Shown here: positions 17,976 through 26,030 of the stretch, piece by piece
How positions within the stretch are numbered: position 1 is the stretch's first letter
How the letters are laid out: each line of letters begins with the position of its first letter
NCBI GenBank assembly: GCA_964572045.1
Contig: CAZNEI010000032.1
Location: 1-31,473, forward strand
Source of the DNA: CBDCKR01 sp964572045
Lineage (GTDB): Bacteria; Gemmatimonadota; Gemmatimonadetes; Longimicrobiales; Gaopeijiaceae
Length of the DNA stretch: 31,473 nucleotides
Direction of reading: 5' to 3'
Program-made: the position numbers and the translations under genes
The notes under the pieces: generated by a model
Told to the model about the DNA's origin: nothing
What the model saw: only the letters and a program-made list of their open reading frames with translations
Database searches by the model: none

Positions 17976-19376
17976 TTACATCCACTCCCGGACGTCGACG
18001 AAGCGGCCCGCGACGGCGGCCGCGGCCGCCATCTCGGGGCTGACCAGATGGGTTCGGCCGCCCCGGCCCTGACGCCCCTCGAAGTTGCGGTTGGATGTGG
18101 ATGCGCAGCGCTCTCCTGCGCGGAGCGTATCGGCGTTCATGCCCAGACACATCGAGCAGCCCGCCTCGCGCCACTCGAATCCGGCATCGAGGAACCGGCG
18201 GTCGAGCCCCTCGGCTTCCGCGGCGCGCTTCACCTCGGTCGATCCTGGAACGACCATGGCGTGCACCCTGCTGTGGACCCTGCGGTCCTCCAGCACCGAA
18301 GCGGCCGCTCGAAGGTCTTCGATCCGGGAGTTGGTGCAGGAGCCCAGGAACACGCGGTCGATCCGGACGTCCTGGATCGGGGTGCCCGGCTTCAGGTCCA
18401 TGTACTCGAGGGCGCGCTCGATCGCTTCCCGGTCGTCGGCGGTCTCCGCGGAACCCGGACCGGGCACGCTGCCCGTGACGGGGATCGACATGCCCGGGTT
18501 GGTGCCCCAGGTGACGAACGGCTCGAGGCTCGCTCCGTCGATCTCCACGGTCGCGTCGAAGGTGGCCCCGGGATCGGTCGGAAGCTTCCGCCAGCGTTTC
18601 ACGGCGGCGTCGAACGCCGTTCCCTGGGGCGCGCGCGGGCGGCCGCGCAGATATTCGAACGTGGTCTCGTCGGGCGCGATCATGCCGGCTCTGGCTCCCG
18701 CCTCGATCGACATGTTGCAGACCGTCATCCGGCCCTCCATGGAGAGCTTGCGGACCGCATCGCCCGTGTATTCGATGACGTGTCCGGTGCCCCCGCCCAC
18801 GCCGATCTGCGCGATGATCCCCAGGATCAGGTCCTTCGCGGTGACGCCGTCGGCCAGCTCGCCGAGAACGGATACCCGCATCGACCTGGGCCGGGCCCTC
18901 GGCATGCACTGGGTCGCGAGCACATGCTCGACCTGCGAGGTGCCGATCCCCATCGCGAGGGCGCCGAAGGCGCCGTGGGTCGACGTGTGGCTGTCGCCGC
19001 AAACGATCGTCATGCCCGGCTGCGTGAACCCCATCTCGGGCCCGATGACGTGCACGATCCCCTGGTGCGGGCTTTGGATGTCGAAGAGCTCGATGCCGAA
19101 CTCCCGGGCGTTCCTCTGGAGCGCCTCGATCTGCAGGCGGGCCAGGTCGTCGACGATCGGCAGCGAGCGGTCGACGGTCGGGATGCTGTGGTCGACGGTC
19201 GCGACCGAGAGCTCCGGCCGCCGCACGCCGCGCCCCGCCAGCCGGAGCCCTTCGAACGCCTGGGGCGAGGTGACCTCGTGGAGGAGGTGCAGATCGACGT
19301 AGAGGAGGTCGGGCCGGCCCGCCTCGGAGTGAACGACGTGGTCGTCCCAGATCTTGTCGAGCATCGTCCTAGGCAT
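17976..19376 (-). CDS. leuC: 3-isopropylmalate dehydratase large subunit
   Basis: Aconitase-family large subunit of isopropylmalate isomerase, binding a [4Fe-4S] cluster. The 466 residues equal the length of E. coli LeuC. Family blocks are CGDSHTSTHGAFGALAMGIG, VFLGSCTNSRIEDL (first cluster Cys) and EAGCSMCLGMN (the other two). The start is set at ATG 19376 because GAGGAGG lies about nine bases upstream. This overlaps the end of leuB by eight bases. ATG 19364, just after the leuB stop, is the alternative and has a poorer ribosome site. A longer frame to 19652 is an antisense-like arginine-rich extension inside leuB. Confidence 0.94.
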   Translation of the reverse strand: MPRTMLDKIWDDHVVHSEAGRPDLLYVDLHLLHEVTSPQAFEGLRLAGRGVRRPELSVATVDHSIPTVDRSLPIVDDLARLQIEALQRNAREFGIELFDIQSPHQGIVHVIGPEMGFTQPGMTIVCGDSHTSTHGAFGALAMGIGTSQVEHVLATQCMPRARPRSMRVSVLGELADGVTAKDLILGIIAQIGVGGGTGHVIEYTGDAVRKLSMEGRMTVCNMSIEAGARAGMIAPDETTFEYLRGRPRAPQGTAFDAAVKRWRKLPTDPGATFDATVEIDGASLEPFVTWGTNPGMSIPVTGSVPGPGSAETADDREAIERALEYMDLKPGTPIQDVRIDRVFLGSCTNSRIEDLRAAASVLEDRRVHSRVHAMVVPGSTEVKRAAEAEGLDRRFLDAGFEWREAGCSMCLGMNADTLRAGERCASTSNRNFEGRQGRGGRTHLVSPEMAAAAAVAGRFVDVREWM

Positions 19377-20454
19377 GGGCCGCAGCCTCCTCTCTGATCG
19401 CCTCCGCCACCGCCTCTCCCATCGCGGCCGTTCCCACCGCGGTCTCTCCACCCCGGGCCAGGTCCGGCGTGCGCAGGCCTGCCCCGAGCACGCGGCCGAC
19501 CGCGTCCTCGATCGCCCGGGGCTCGGCCTCCAGGCCGTACGCGTGACGGAGCAGGAGCGCCGCCGAGAGGATCGCGGCGAGCGGATTCGCCGCGTCCGTG
19601 CCCGCGATGTCCGGCGCCGACCCGTGGACCGGCTCGAAGATCCCGCCACCACTCCCGATGCTTGCGGAGGGGAGGAGGCCGATCGATCCGACGATCGCGG
19701 CCGCCTCGTCGCTCAGCACGTCGCCGAAGAGGTTGGGCGTCAGCATCACGTCGATCCCCGAGGGGTTGAGCACCAGCTCCATCGCCGCCCGGTCGACGAG
19801 CATGTGCTCACACTCCACGTCCGTGTAGTCGGCCGCCACCGAGTCGACCACCTCGCGCCACAGCCTGGAGGTGTGGAGCACGTTGGCCTTGTCGATCGAG
19901 AGAATCCGTCCCCTGCGGCCCCGGGCCGTCTCGAACGCCACCTTGGCGACGCGTCTCACTTCGTCCCGGCTGTAGCGCATCGTGTCGAGGGCGCTCTCGC
20001 CTCCGTCGAGGAGACCGCGGGGCCGGCCGTAGTAGATGCCCCCCGCGAGTTCGCGGACGATCACCAGGTCGGTCCCCTCCACGCGGTCCCTGCGGAGCGG
20101 AGACGCGTCGGCGAGCGCGGGGGCGAGCCAGACCGGGCGAAGGTTGGCGTAACACCCCAGCTCCTGGCGGAGGCGAAGGAGCGCCGCCTCGGGCCGGAGC
20201 TCGGGGTCCATGCCGTCGCCCCGGGGGTCGCCCACGGCTCCCAGGAGGACGGCGTCGGCGGAGTGGCACGCTCCGAGCGTCTCTTCGGGAAGCGGCTGGC
20301 CACGGCGGTCGTAGGCGGTCCAGCCCACGTCGTGGAACTCGGGGGCGAGCTCGTGGCCGAACCTCTCGGCGACCGCCCCGAGCGCGACGACGGCCGCGTC
20401 GATGACCTCGCCCCCGACGCCGTCGCCGGGGAGGACTGCAATCCGCCACCTCAC
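19369..20454 (-). CDS. leuB: 3-isopropylmalate dehydrogenase
   Basis: NAD-dependent oxidative decarboxylation of 3-isopropylmalate to 2-ketoisocaproate. The 361-residue protein starts at GTG 20454, one base after the leuA TGA, giving MRWRIAVLPGDGVGGEV, the usual N-terminus. Other blocks are LLGAVGDPRGD, the substrate-binding arginine region PEAALLRLRQELGCYANLRP, the metal-binding LSDEAAAIVGSIGLLPSA, and the NAD-binding FEPVHGSAPDIAGTDAANP. Tight packing with leuA and leuC implies coupled translation in one operon. Confidence 0.94.
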   Translation of the reverse strand: MRWRIAVLPGDGVGGEVIDAAVVALGAVAERFGHELAPEFHDVGWTAYDRRGQPLPEETLGACHSADAVLLGAVGDPRGDGMDPELRPEAALLRLRQELGCYANLRPVWLAPALADASPLRRDRVEGTDLVIVRELAGGIYYGRPRGLLDGGESALDTMRYSRDEVRRVAKVAFETARGRRGRILSIDKANVLHTSRLWREVVDSVAADYTDVECEHMLVDRAAMELVLNPSGIDVMLTPNLFGDVLSDEAAAIVGSIGLLPSASIGSGGGIFEPVHGSAPDIAGTDAANPLAAILSAALLLRHAYGLEAEPRAIEDAVGRVLGAGLRTPDLARGGETAVGTAAMGEAVAEAIREEAAAHA

Positions 20455-20455
20455 G

Positions 20456-22012
20456 TCAAACGCCCCAAAGGTAGCTTTCCTTCTCCAGCTCCATGCTCTC
20501 GAGCACCTTGGCCTGCTCCGCCTTGTTGAGCGCGTTGATGTAGGCGCGCGCCGCCGCGTCGACGACGTCGGTGGACGCTCCGCGGCCCGCGAAGGTCTGG
20601 CCGCCGATGCGGGCATGGAGGTTCACCTCCCCGACCGCGTCGCGGCCCGGCGTGGCCGCCACGATCTCAAGGTCCTCGATCTGGGCCGTGGCTTCGATCA
20701 CCGCGTCGATCGCCGAGAACGCGGCGGCGATCGGCCCGTCTCCCCGGCTGCGCCCTTCCATCGGCGGGTCGTCTCCGTGAATCAGGCGAACCCGGGCCGT
20801 CGACCACTTGCCCCCGCAGCTCACGTCCAGCTCCACGAGGCGTATGGAGGCCGGGGTGTCGACCATGGCACCGTGGTGCAGGATCACCAGGAGGTCCTCG
20901 TCGAGCACCGTCTTCTTCTGGTCGGTGAGGAGATTGAAGAGCTTGTAGGCGCGGTCCAGCTCCTCGGGCTGCAGCTCGTAACCCAGCTCCTTGTAGCGGT
21001 TCCTGAGACCATGCCGCCCCGAGTGCTTGCCCAGCACCAGCTGCGTGCCGGGAGCTCCCACCATCTCGGGGGTCATGATCTCGTAGGTCATTCGTTCCTT
21101 GAGCATGCCGTGCTGGTGAATGCCGGCCTCGTGCGCGAAGGCGTTCTTGCCGACGATCGCTTTGTTGGGCTGCGGGTGGACGCCGGTGAGGTGGGACAGA
21201 AGCTGGCTCGTCTTGTAGAGCGCCCGCGTGTTGATGTCGGTGTGGTGCGCGGTCAGGTCGGCCCTCACCTTGAGGGCCATGACGATCTCCTCGAGCGAGG
21301 CGTTGCCAGCACGCTCGCCGATGCCGTTGATCGTGCACTCCACCTGCCGGGCGCCGGCTCCGATCGCCGCCAGCGAGTTTGCGACGGCGAGCCCGAGATC
21401 GTCGTGGCAGTGGACGCTCAGCACCACGTCGTCCAGGCCCTCCACCTCGCGGAACAGCTTGTCGGTGAGGCCCGCGTACTCGCGGGGAAGGGTGTAGCCC
21501 ACGGTGTCGGGGATGTTGACGGTGGTCGCGCCCGCCGCCACGGCCGCCCGCACGACCTCGCAGAGGAACCCCACGTCGGTGCGCGTGGCGTCCTCCGCGC
21601 TGAACTCCACGTCGTCCGCGAAACGCCGCGCCCGCTCGACGGACGCCACGATCCGCTCCAGGCACTGCTCGCGAGTGATCTCGAGCTTGTGCCTCAGGTG
21701 GATGTCGGACGTCGCCAGGAAGAGGTGCACGCGCGGGTGCTCGGCCCGCTCGACCGCCTGAGCCGCGCGGTCCACGTCGACCGGGTGCGCCCGCGCCAGG
21801 GCCGCGATGACGGGACGGCGCACCTCGCGCACGATGGCGCGCACACCGGCGTAGTCGTCCTCCGACGCCACCGGAAAGCCCGCCTCGATGACGTCCACCC
21901 CGAGCTCGTCGAGCTGATGCGCCATCCTGAGCTTCTCGGGCGTCGACATGGTGCAGCCGGGCGACTGTTCCCCGTCCCGGAGCGTCGTATCGAAGATCGT
22001 GATCTTGCTCAT
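20456..22012 (-). CDS. leuA: 2-isopropylmalate synthase
   Basis: Condenses acetyl-CoA with 2-ketoisovalerate, the committed step of leucine synthesis. The 518-residue protein has the HMGL-like TIM-barrel with FDTTLRDGEQSPGC (residues 7-20), the metal-binding HCHDDLGLA motif (about 199-207) and NGIGERAGNASLEE (about 228-241). A C-terminal LeuA regulatory domain (about 385-510) usually binds leucine for feedback inhibition. The ATG at 22012 has AGGA seven bases upstream. It is the first structural gene of the operon. It lies 20 bases after the U-tract of a putative attenuator, so expression is probably leucine-controlled at transcription as well as by feedback. Confidence 0.95.
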   Translation of the reverse strand: MSKITIFDTTLRDGEQSPGCTMSTPEKLRMAHQLDELGVDVIEAGFPVASEDDYAGVRAIVREVRRPVIAALARAHPVDVDRAAQAVERAEHPRVHLFLATSDIHLRHKLEITREQCLERIVASVERARRFADDVEFSAEDATRTDVGFLCEVVRAAVAAGATTVNIPDTVGYTLPREYAGLTDKLFREVEGLDDVVLSVHCHDDLGLAVANSLAAIGAGARQVECTINGIGERAGNASLEEIVMALKVRADLTAHHTDINTRALYKTSQLLSHLTGVHPQPNKAIVGKNAFAHEAGIHQHGMLKERMTYEIMTPEMVGAPGTQLVLGKHSGRHGLRNRYKELGYELQPEELDRAYKLFNLLTDQKKTVLDEDLLVILHHGAMVDTPASIRLVELDVSCGGKWSTARVRLIHGDDPPMEGRSRGDGPIAAAFSAIDAVIEATAQIEDLEIVAATPGRDAVGEVNLHARIGGQTFAGRGASTDVVDAAARAYINALNKAEQAKVLESMELEKESYLWGV

Positions 22013-22032
22013 GGTGCGTCCTGTGCCGGCGC

Positions 22033-22067
22033 AAAAAAAATCAGGCCCGCCCGTTTCCGAGGGGGCC
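22033..22067 (-). terminator. Attenuator terminator in front of leuA
   Basis: On the minus-strand message, 22067 to 22044 folds into a stem of nine GC pairs. The outer pairs are GGCCC with GGGCC; further CC/GG and CG/CG pairs are separated by single bulges; the loop is four bases. It is followed within five bases by eight uridines (22033-22040). This is a textbook intrinsic terminator placed between a leader peptide and the first leu gene. Its 5' arm can alternatively pair with 22130-22137 inside the leader. Confidence 0.85.
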
Positions 22068-22100
22068 CTCCGCTCCCGGTGCGCGTCCGATCTCGCTCGC

Positions 22101-22205
22101 TCAAGCTCCTTCGACGCACACGGGCCGGAGCCCCCTCATCGGCCGAAGAAGGCCGGTAAGTCGAAGGGCGTCAAGGCTGGAGATCAACGCTGGATCCCGC
22201 GTCAT
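22101..22205 (-). CDS. leuL: Leucine-rich leader peptide of the leu operon (candidate leuL)
   Basis: A 34-codon frame starting ATG 22205 with AGGGAA about ten bases upstream. It ends 88 bases before leuA. Seven of 34 residues are leucine, clustered as LDALRLTGLLRPMRGL. Five of the seven leucine codons are CTT (in order TTG, CTT, CTT, CTT, CTT, CTT, CTC), whereas the surrounding genes use CTC and CTG almost exclusively. That is the signature of a ribosome-stalling attenuation leader. TGLL and RG-x-RPV echo TGLLLL and RGRPV in the E. coli leuL peptide. Overlapping pairings with the downstream terminator support the role. Not proven by sequence alone. Confidence 0.72.
   Translation of the reverse strand: MTRDPALISSLDALRLTGLLRPMRGLRPVCVEGA
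22130..22137 (-). promoter_or_regulatory. Antiterminator arm within the leader
   Basis: The message segment GAGGGGGC (22137 to 22130, the Met-Arg-Gly-Leu codons after the CTT cluster) is perfectly complementary over eight bases to GCCCCCTC (22066 to 22059), which is the 5' arm of the terminator. A ribosome stalled on the leucine codons just upstream would leave this segment free to pair and so prevent termination. Confidence 0.6.
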
Positions 22206-22263
22206 GCTTGCAGTTCCCTGCGGCAGGGTCGCCCCCGCCTCGCCGTAACCGAACAGTAGAGGG

Positions 22264-22294
22264 CCTATATGGCAGTGGAGGGCGGCGCTGTCAA
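22264..22294 (-). promoter_or_regulatory. Candidate leu operon promoter
   Basis: A perfect -35 TTGACA (22294 to 22289, minus strand) is followed by the AT-rich CATATAGG, the only such stretch nearby. TATAGG (22269 to 22264) gives a 19-base spacer and CATATA a 17-base spacer. It stands about 60 bases upstream of the leader-peptide ATG and reads away from the GTPase gene. Confidence 0.55.
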
Positions 22295-22496
22295 GCCGGG
22301 GGCGCGCCTCGAGGCCCGCGCCGGCCCGGGCTTGGCGGCCGCGGACCAGGTGAGCGGGGCCGGCTGGGGGGGCTGGACGGTTCATGCCTTCGGCCGCACC
22401 CGGGCCCCGGGCCCGGGGACGATCCTTGGCGGCGGTGAGGAGCCGCGCCCATCTTCTTCACCGTACCCTAGCTTTCCAGGAATCCACGGAGCGACG

Positions 22497-23537
22497 ATGA
22501 AGGTAGGCTTGGTGGGATTTGCGGGGTCCGGCAAGACGACCGTCTTCAACACGATGACCGGCCTCGATGTCCCCGTGGGCTTCGGCGGCGACGTGCGCCT
22601 CGGCGTCGTCGCCGTGCCCGACGTCCGGCTCGACAAGCTGTCGCGCGTCTACTCGCCCAGGAAGACGACGTACGCCGAGATCGCCTTCTGCGACGTGCCC
22701 GGCGAGCACGGAGCCGAAAAGACCGGACTCTCTCCCCGCGCGCTCCAGAGGATCCGGGACCAGCAGGCGCTCTGTCTGGTGCTCAGGGATTTCCCGAACC
22801 CCGTGCTCGACGCTCTCCCCGATCCGGAGGCCGACCTGGAGGCGTTCCATGCGGAGTGCGTGCTCTCGGATCTCGAAGCCGTGGAGCGACGCCTCGACCG
22901 CGCCCGCAAGGAGGGGGCCGACCCGCGGGAGGTGGAGGCGTTCGAGACGATGAGGGCGGTGCTGGAGGAGGGCCACCCCCTGCGTTCGCTTCCCGAGGAG
23001 GAGCTGAACCGCGGCTACCTGAGCGGCTACGGCCTGATCTCCGAGCGCCCGCTGCTCGTGGTCCTGAATCGGGAGGAGGAGCGGGCGGCCGAGCCTTTGC
23101 CTCCCGGCCTCCAGCTCCGCCTCGGCGAGCTGGACTCGGCCGGCCTGGCGCTGTCGGCCAGCCTCGAGGCCGAGATCGCGGGCCTCGAGGAGGAAGATCA
23201 GGCCGCCTTCCTCGAGGATCTGGGAATCGGAGAGTCTGCGCTGTCTCGGTTCGTTCGGGCCTCCTACGAACTGCTGGATCTCATCTCGTTCTTCACGGTG
23301 CGGGGAGACGAGGTGCGGGCGTGGACGGTGCGCAGGGGAACACGTGCCCGGGCCGCGGCGGGCAAGGTCCACTCCGACATGGAGCGGGGGTTTATCCGTG
23401 CGGAGGTGATCCCGTTCGAGACGTGGGTGGCGCACGGATCGGAACGGGCGGTGAAGGAGGCGGGACACCTACAGGTCGAGGGAAAGGACTACGTCGTCAG
23501 GGACGGCGACATCATGCGCGTCCTCTTCAACGTCTAG
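22497..23537 (+). CDS. ychF: YchF/OLA1-like GTP/ATP-binding protein
   Basis: An Obg-family, ribosome-associated P-loop NTPase of 346 residues. The G1 motif GFAGSGKTT is at residues 7-15 and the G3 motif DVPGE near 65-69. The G4 region reads VVLNREEE, where classical GTPases have NKxD; YchF proteins are known to lack the canonical form and to use ATP. A TGS-like C-terminal domain ends FVRDGDIMR-like as DYVVRDGDIMRVLFNV. The start ATG 22497 has GGAG five bases upstream. The longer frame back to 22269 has no family similarity and crosses the leu promoter. It is slightly shorter than E. coli YchF (363). It is divergent from leuA. Confidence 0.86.
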   Translation: MKVGLVGFAGSGKTTVFNTMTGLDVPVGFGGDVRLGVVAVPDVRLDKLSRVYSPRKTTYAEIAFCDVPGEHGAEKTGLSPRALQRIRDQQALCLVLRDFPNPVLDALPDPEADLEAFHAECVLSDLEAVERRLDRARKEGADPREVEAFETMRAVLEEGHPLRSLPEEELNRGYLSGYGLISERPLLVVLNREEERAAEPLPPGLQLRLGELDSAGLALSASLEAEIAGLEEEDQAAFLEDLGIGESALSRFVRASYELLDLISFFTVRGDEVRAWTVRRGTRARAAAGKVHSDMERGFIRAEVIPFETWVAHGSERAVKEAGHLQVEGKDYVVRDGDIMRVLFNV

Positions 23538-23706
23538 CTCGGCCCGCCGTCGGCGGCCGTTCGCCGGTGCCGAAGACGTTGCCTGCCGGGATGCGCGGCG
23601 TTATCCAACCGCTCGAGCCGTGCACCCCTTGAGCGGGCCGGCCGGCCCGGAGGCGTCACCCCGAGCAGTTCGGGCTCGGGCCGCGCCCGCCCCGGAAGGA
23701 GACCGA

Positions 23707-23970
23707 TTGGAGACCACGGCCCTCGGCGTCATCGTTCTGTAGCTCGCGGGAGTCACGCTCCTCCAAGCGCTGATGGCCCGGTGCTCCAAGGGCGCGAGCG
23801 AGTGGTCGGTGGCCGGCGATGTCGTGACCGGAGGCGTCTGGAACATCTGGTCGCACGGGAGCAGCTCCTTCGGAGCTCTCGTGCTCGTGGGGCTCTGGTT
23901 CGCGGTCCCGTACCGCAGGCTTCGGCTCCGAACCGTCGAGGAACTCTTCTCGATCCGCTTCGGCTCAGGT
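23707..23970 (+). pseudogene. Sodium/solute symporter (SSS family) remnant
   Basis: The frame begins at a TTG with GGAAGGAG upstream (about 23694-23701), so the 5' signals persist. It reads a hydrophobic segment with an in-frame TAG at 23740-23742. It then gives SEWSVAGDVVTGGVWNIWSH and GSSSFGALVLVGLWFAVPY, followed at once by RRLRLRTVEELFSIRFGSG. In intact symporters the last block lies a further transmembrane segment away, so there is an internal deletion as well as the stop. Similarity ends where the convergent aminotransferase gene ends (23971). Everything beyond the first 90 residues of a roughly 500-residue protein is missing. Confidence 0.65.
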
Positions 23971-25266
23971 TCAGCGCAGGCCCTCGAGGGCGACGACCAG
24001 CCGGTCGATCTCGTCTGTGGTGTTGTAGACGTGGGTGGAGAGCCGGATGGCGTTGTGGCCGTCCCTCTGGTGCTCGTCGATGTGGATCGACGCTCGCTCG
24101 GCCACAGTCGGCACGGCCGCCAGAGGGTCGACGCCCTCGATTTCGAAGATCGTCGAGCCGGGGCAGGAGGTCCCGGGGCTGCTCCCACTGAGCAGCGTGG
24201 TCCCGGCCACCCGAGACAATTGGTCCTTCAGGTAATCCGACAGGTACCGCGTCCTCCGCTCCACGTTGTCTAGGCCGAGGGTCTCCGCGAACTCGAGGGC
24301 TGCACCGATCCCGGCCCTCACCGGGAGGTCGGAAGTGCCCGGCGGAGCGTAGGCCGGGGCATCGGGCGTCGCGTCGTGCGCAAAGGCCGACCGGATGCGT
24401 GGCCGGGCGCTCTCCCGCACGTACAGGATGCCCGTGCCGATGGGAGCGAGGAGCCACTTGTGCAGACTCGCCGCGTAGGCGTCGCATCCGAGGTCGTGCA
24501 GATCGATCGGGAACATGCCGACCGCCTGGGCGCCGTCGACGAGGCTGAGAATCCCGCGTCGCCTGGCCATCTCGGCGAGCCGCTTTACCGGATACAGGTG
24601 GCCTCCTCGGGTCACGTGGCAGAATGCGATCGCCCTCGTGCGCTCGGTGACAGCCCCCTCGAAGACGTCGACCACGTCGTCTTCGCTCTCCAGCGGGCTG
24701 GGCACGAAGACCTCGCTGACGCGTATGCCATGGCGAGCGGCCCGCAGAAGCCAGGGTCTCCGCCCGGACGGATGCTCCTGCGTGGTGATGAGGACCTCGT
24801 CGCCGGGCTCGAGGTCGAGCCCGATCGCCTGGAGGTGCAGCGCCTCGGTTGCGTTGCGCGTGAGCACGACCTCTCCCGGACTCGCTCCGAGCAGGCGGTG
24901 GAGACCGGGGATCACGTCCTCGGTGATCCGGCCTGACAGCCCGCTCGATCCGCGGCGCGGCTCGGCCGAGATGGCTCTGTAGCCGGCCGCGACGGCCTCG
25001 GCGACGACGGCTGGCGGCATACCGAGGCCGGCGTTGTTCATGTAGGCGACACCGGGCTCGAGGGTGAACTGCGCACGCACCCCGGCCCACTGGGCGTCGT
25101 CGACTCCGGCGGGCCGTTGCAAGGGCGGCCGGCCGTCAGGGGCGGGGCGCCCTGCGTCGGACCCACATGCGAGGAGCGGCAGCCCGAGGGCGCCCGAGAC
25201 GGTCGTCGTCAGGAAACGGCGGCGAGGAAGTGCGGCGGGACTCCCCGCGCGAGGGCGGTCACTCAT
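23971..25266 (-). CDS. Tat-exported class V aminotransferase-like PLP enzyme
   Basis: A 431-residue fold-type I PLP enzyme of the class V aminotransferase / isopenicillin N epimerase-like group. Residues 15-20 RRRFLT begin a twin-arginine signal. It ends in LLAC (Cys34), a lipobox, so the mature protein is likely a folded lipoprotein outside the cytoplasm. The catalytic core has YMNNAGLGMPP near the N-terminus, VLTRNATEALHLQAIGL, the VDGAQAVGMFPIDL block with the cofactor-binding Asp, and SLHKWLLAPIGTG with the Schiff-base lysine. Substrate unknown; no sulfur-mobilisation genes are near. Starts at 25266 or 25293 (GAGGG upstream of the latter) are both possible. Confidence 0.82.
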   Translation of the reverse strand: MSDRPRAGSPAALPRRRFLTTTVSGALGLPLLACGSDAGRPAPDGRPPLQRPAGVDDAQWAGVRAQFTLEPGVAYMNNAGLGMPPAVVAEAVAAGYRAISAEPRRGSSGLSGRITEDVIPGLHRLLGASPGEVVLTRNATEALHLQAIGLDLEPGDEVLITTQEHPSGRRPWLLRAARHGIRVSEVFVPSPLESEDDVVDVFEGAVTERTRAIAFCHVTRGGHLYPVKRLAEMARRRGILSLVDGAQAVGMFPIDLHDLGCDAYAASLHKWLLAPIGTGILYVRESARPRIRSAFAHDATPDAPAYAPPGTSDLPVRAGIGAALEFAETLGLDNVERRTRYLSDYLKDQLSRVAGTTLLSGSSPGTSCPGSTIFEIEGVDPLAAVPTVAERASIHIDEHQRDGHNAIRLSTHVYNTTDEIDRLVVALEGLR

Positions 25267-25423
25267 GGGTTCTCTCTCTCCAGATCGGCTCATGGTTGTC
25301 GTGCCCTCGTTTACTGGGGGCCCTCGGCCCGTGAGAGGTCTGGCCGACTCCGCGGTCCGGATCTTCGGGCACTGTCTCGTGCCCCTCAGCCGGCGGCCCG
25401 GGAGCGGGCGGAGACACTAGCGG

Positions 25424-25774
25424 CTAGAGCAGGGTCGCGGCCAACAGGTCAGCGTTGTAACCCACGAGAAGACGACTCCCGGTTCGCATCGTGGGCGCTC
25501 GGAGCTTCCCCGTGCGGCCGAGAAGCAGGTCAAGCAATGCTGCGTCCCCGAGCGGCTCCCTTGCCAAATCGAACTGGAGCATCCGCTTGCCTTTGGCTAC
25601 GATGAGCTCAGTGACACCCTCGAGGATCGAAAGGGCCGCGTGGCCCTCCAAGGGCTGCCGGTTCGCGTTCTGCACGGCCCCATCCTCGATGCCGTTCTGC
25701 GCAAGAAACTCTTGCGTGAGCTTGCAGCTCCTTCAGCCGGGCCTGTGATAACGCCACTCGACGCTCTTCGCCAC
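25424..25774 (-). CDS. ArsC/glutaredoxin-like selenoprotein (Sec14-x-x-Cys17, in-frame UGA at 25733-25735)
   Basis: A 116-residue thioredoxin-fold protein of the ArsC-family (seleno)protein group. Translation from GTG 25774 gives AKSVEWRYHRPG, then UGA, then RSCKLTQEFLAQNGIE. Without a break it continues through the frame that a simple caller would start at 25675: IVAKGKRMLQFDL, LLGRTGKLRAPTMRTGSRLL, ending LVGYNADLLAATLL. Family members have Cys or Sec at the UGA position, giving a U-x-x-C redox motif. AGGAG (25783-25787) lies eight bases before the GTG, proving that translation starts upstream of the UGA. A bSECIS hairpin follows it. Function is presumably a selenol-based thiol-disulfide or peroxide reductase; arsenate activity should not be assumed. 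It stands alone. Confidence 0.86.
25700..25735 (-). promoter_or_regulatory. Bacterial SECIS element for the ArsC-like selenoprotein
   Basis: Read on the minus strand, UGA (25735 to 25733) is followed after 16 bases by CGCAAGA-GUU-UCUUGCG (25716 to 25700). This is a perfect seven-base-pair stem with the apical GU that bacterial SelB recognises. The distance is within the range known for bSECIS elements. Confidence 0.82.
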
Positions 25775-25945
25775 GGTCGGTTCTCCTGTGTTTGGTGGAG
25801 CCGGTCAGCCGACGACGGATGGCCGCGAGTCCGATTGCTACGCCTCCTTCCACTACAGACAAAAGGTTAGGACCACGTCGCTACCTGGCAAGAGCCACTA
25901 GTCCACCGCGAGGTTCTCGATCATTCCTAGCTCCGTTATCTTTCA

Positions 25946-25989
25946 GCCACCGTCTTTTCTTCTGGCCTACTGTCAGGTGATGACCGTAC
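25946..25989 (+). repeat. 44-bp dispersed repeat, copy B
   Basis: Matches 9534-9577 at 39 of 44 positions, in the same orientation. The identical core is GGCCTACTGTCAGGTGAT and both copies end CCGTAC. It lies 41 bases beyond the stop of the AIPR gene and marks the change from GC-rich core genes to the AT-richer island. Confidence 0.75.
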
Positions 25990-26030
25990 TCGTACACCCA
26001 GTCGCACACCATTTAACGCAATCAGTTTCT

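Noticed and set aside
17976..19652. leuC starting at 19652
   Set aside because: The first 92 codons lie antisense-like within leuB and are arginine/serine-rich. The family N-terminus begins at 19376, where there is a strong ribosome site.
25608..25862. 84-codon minus frame overlapping the selenoprotein
   Set aside because: It is out of frame with the conserved protein, and the Shine-Dalgarno and homology support the selenoprotein frame instead.
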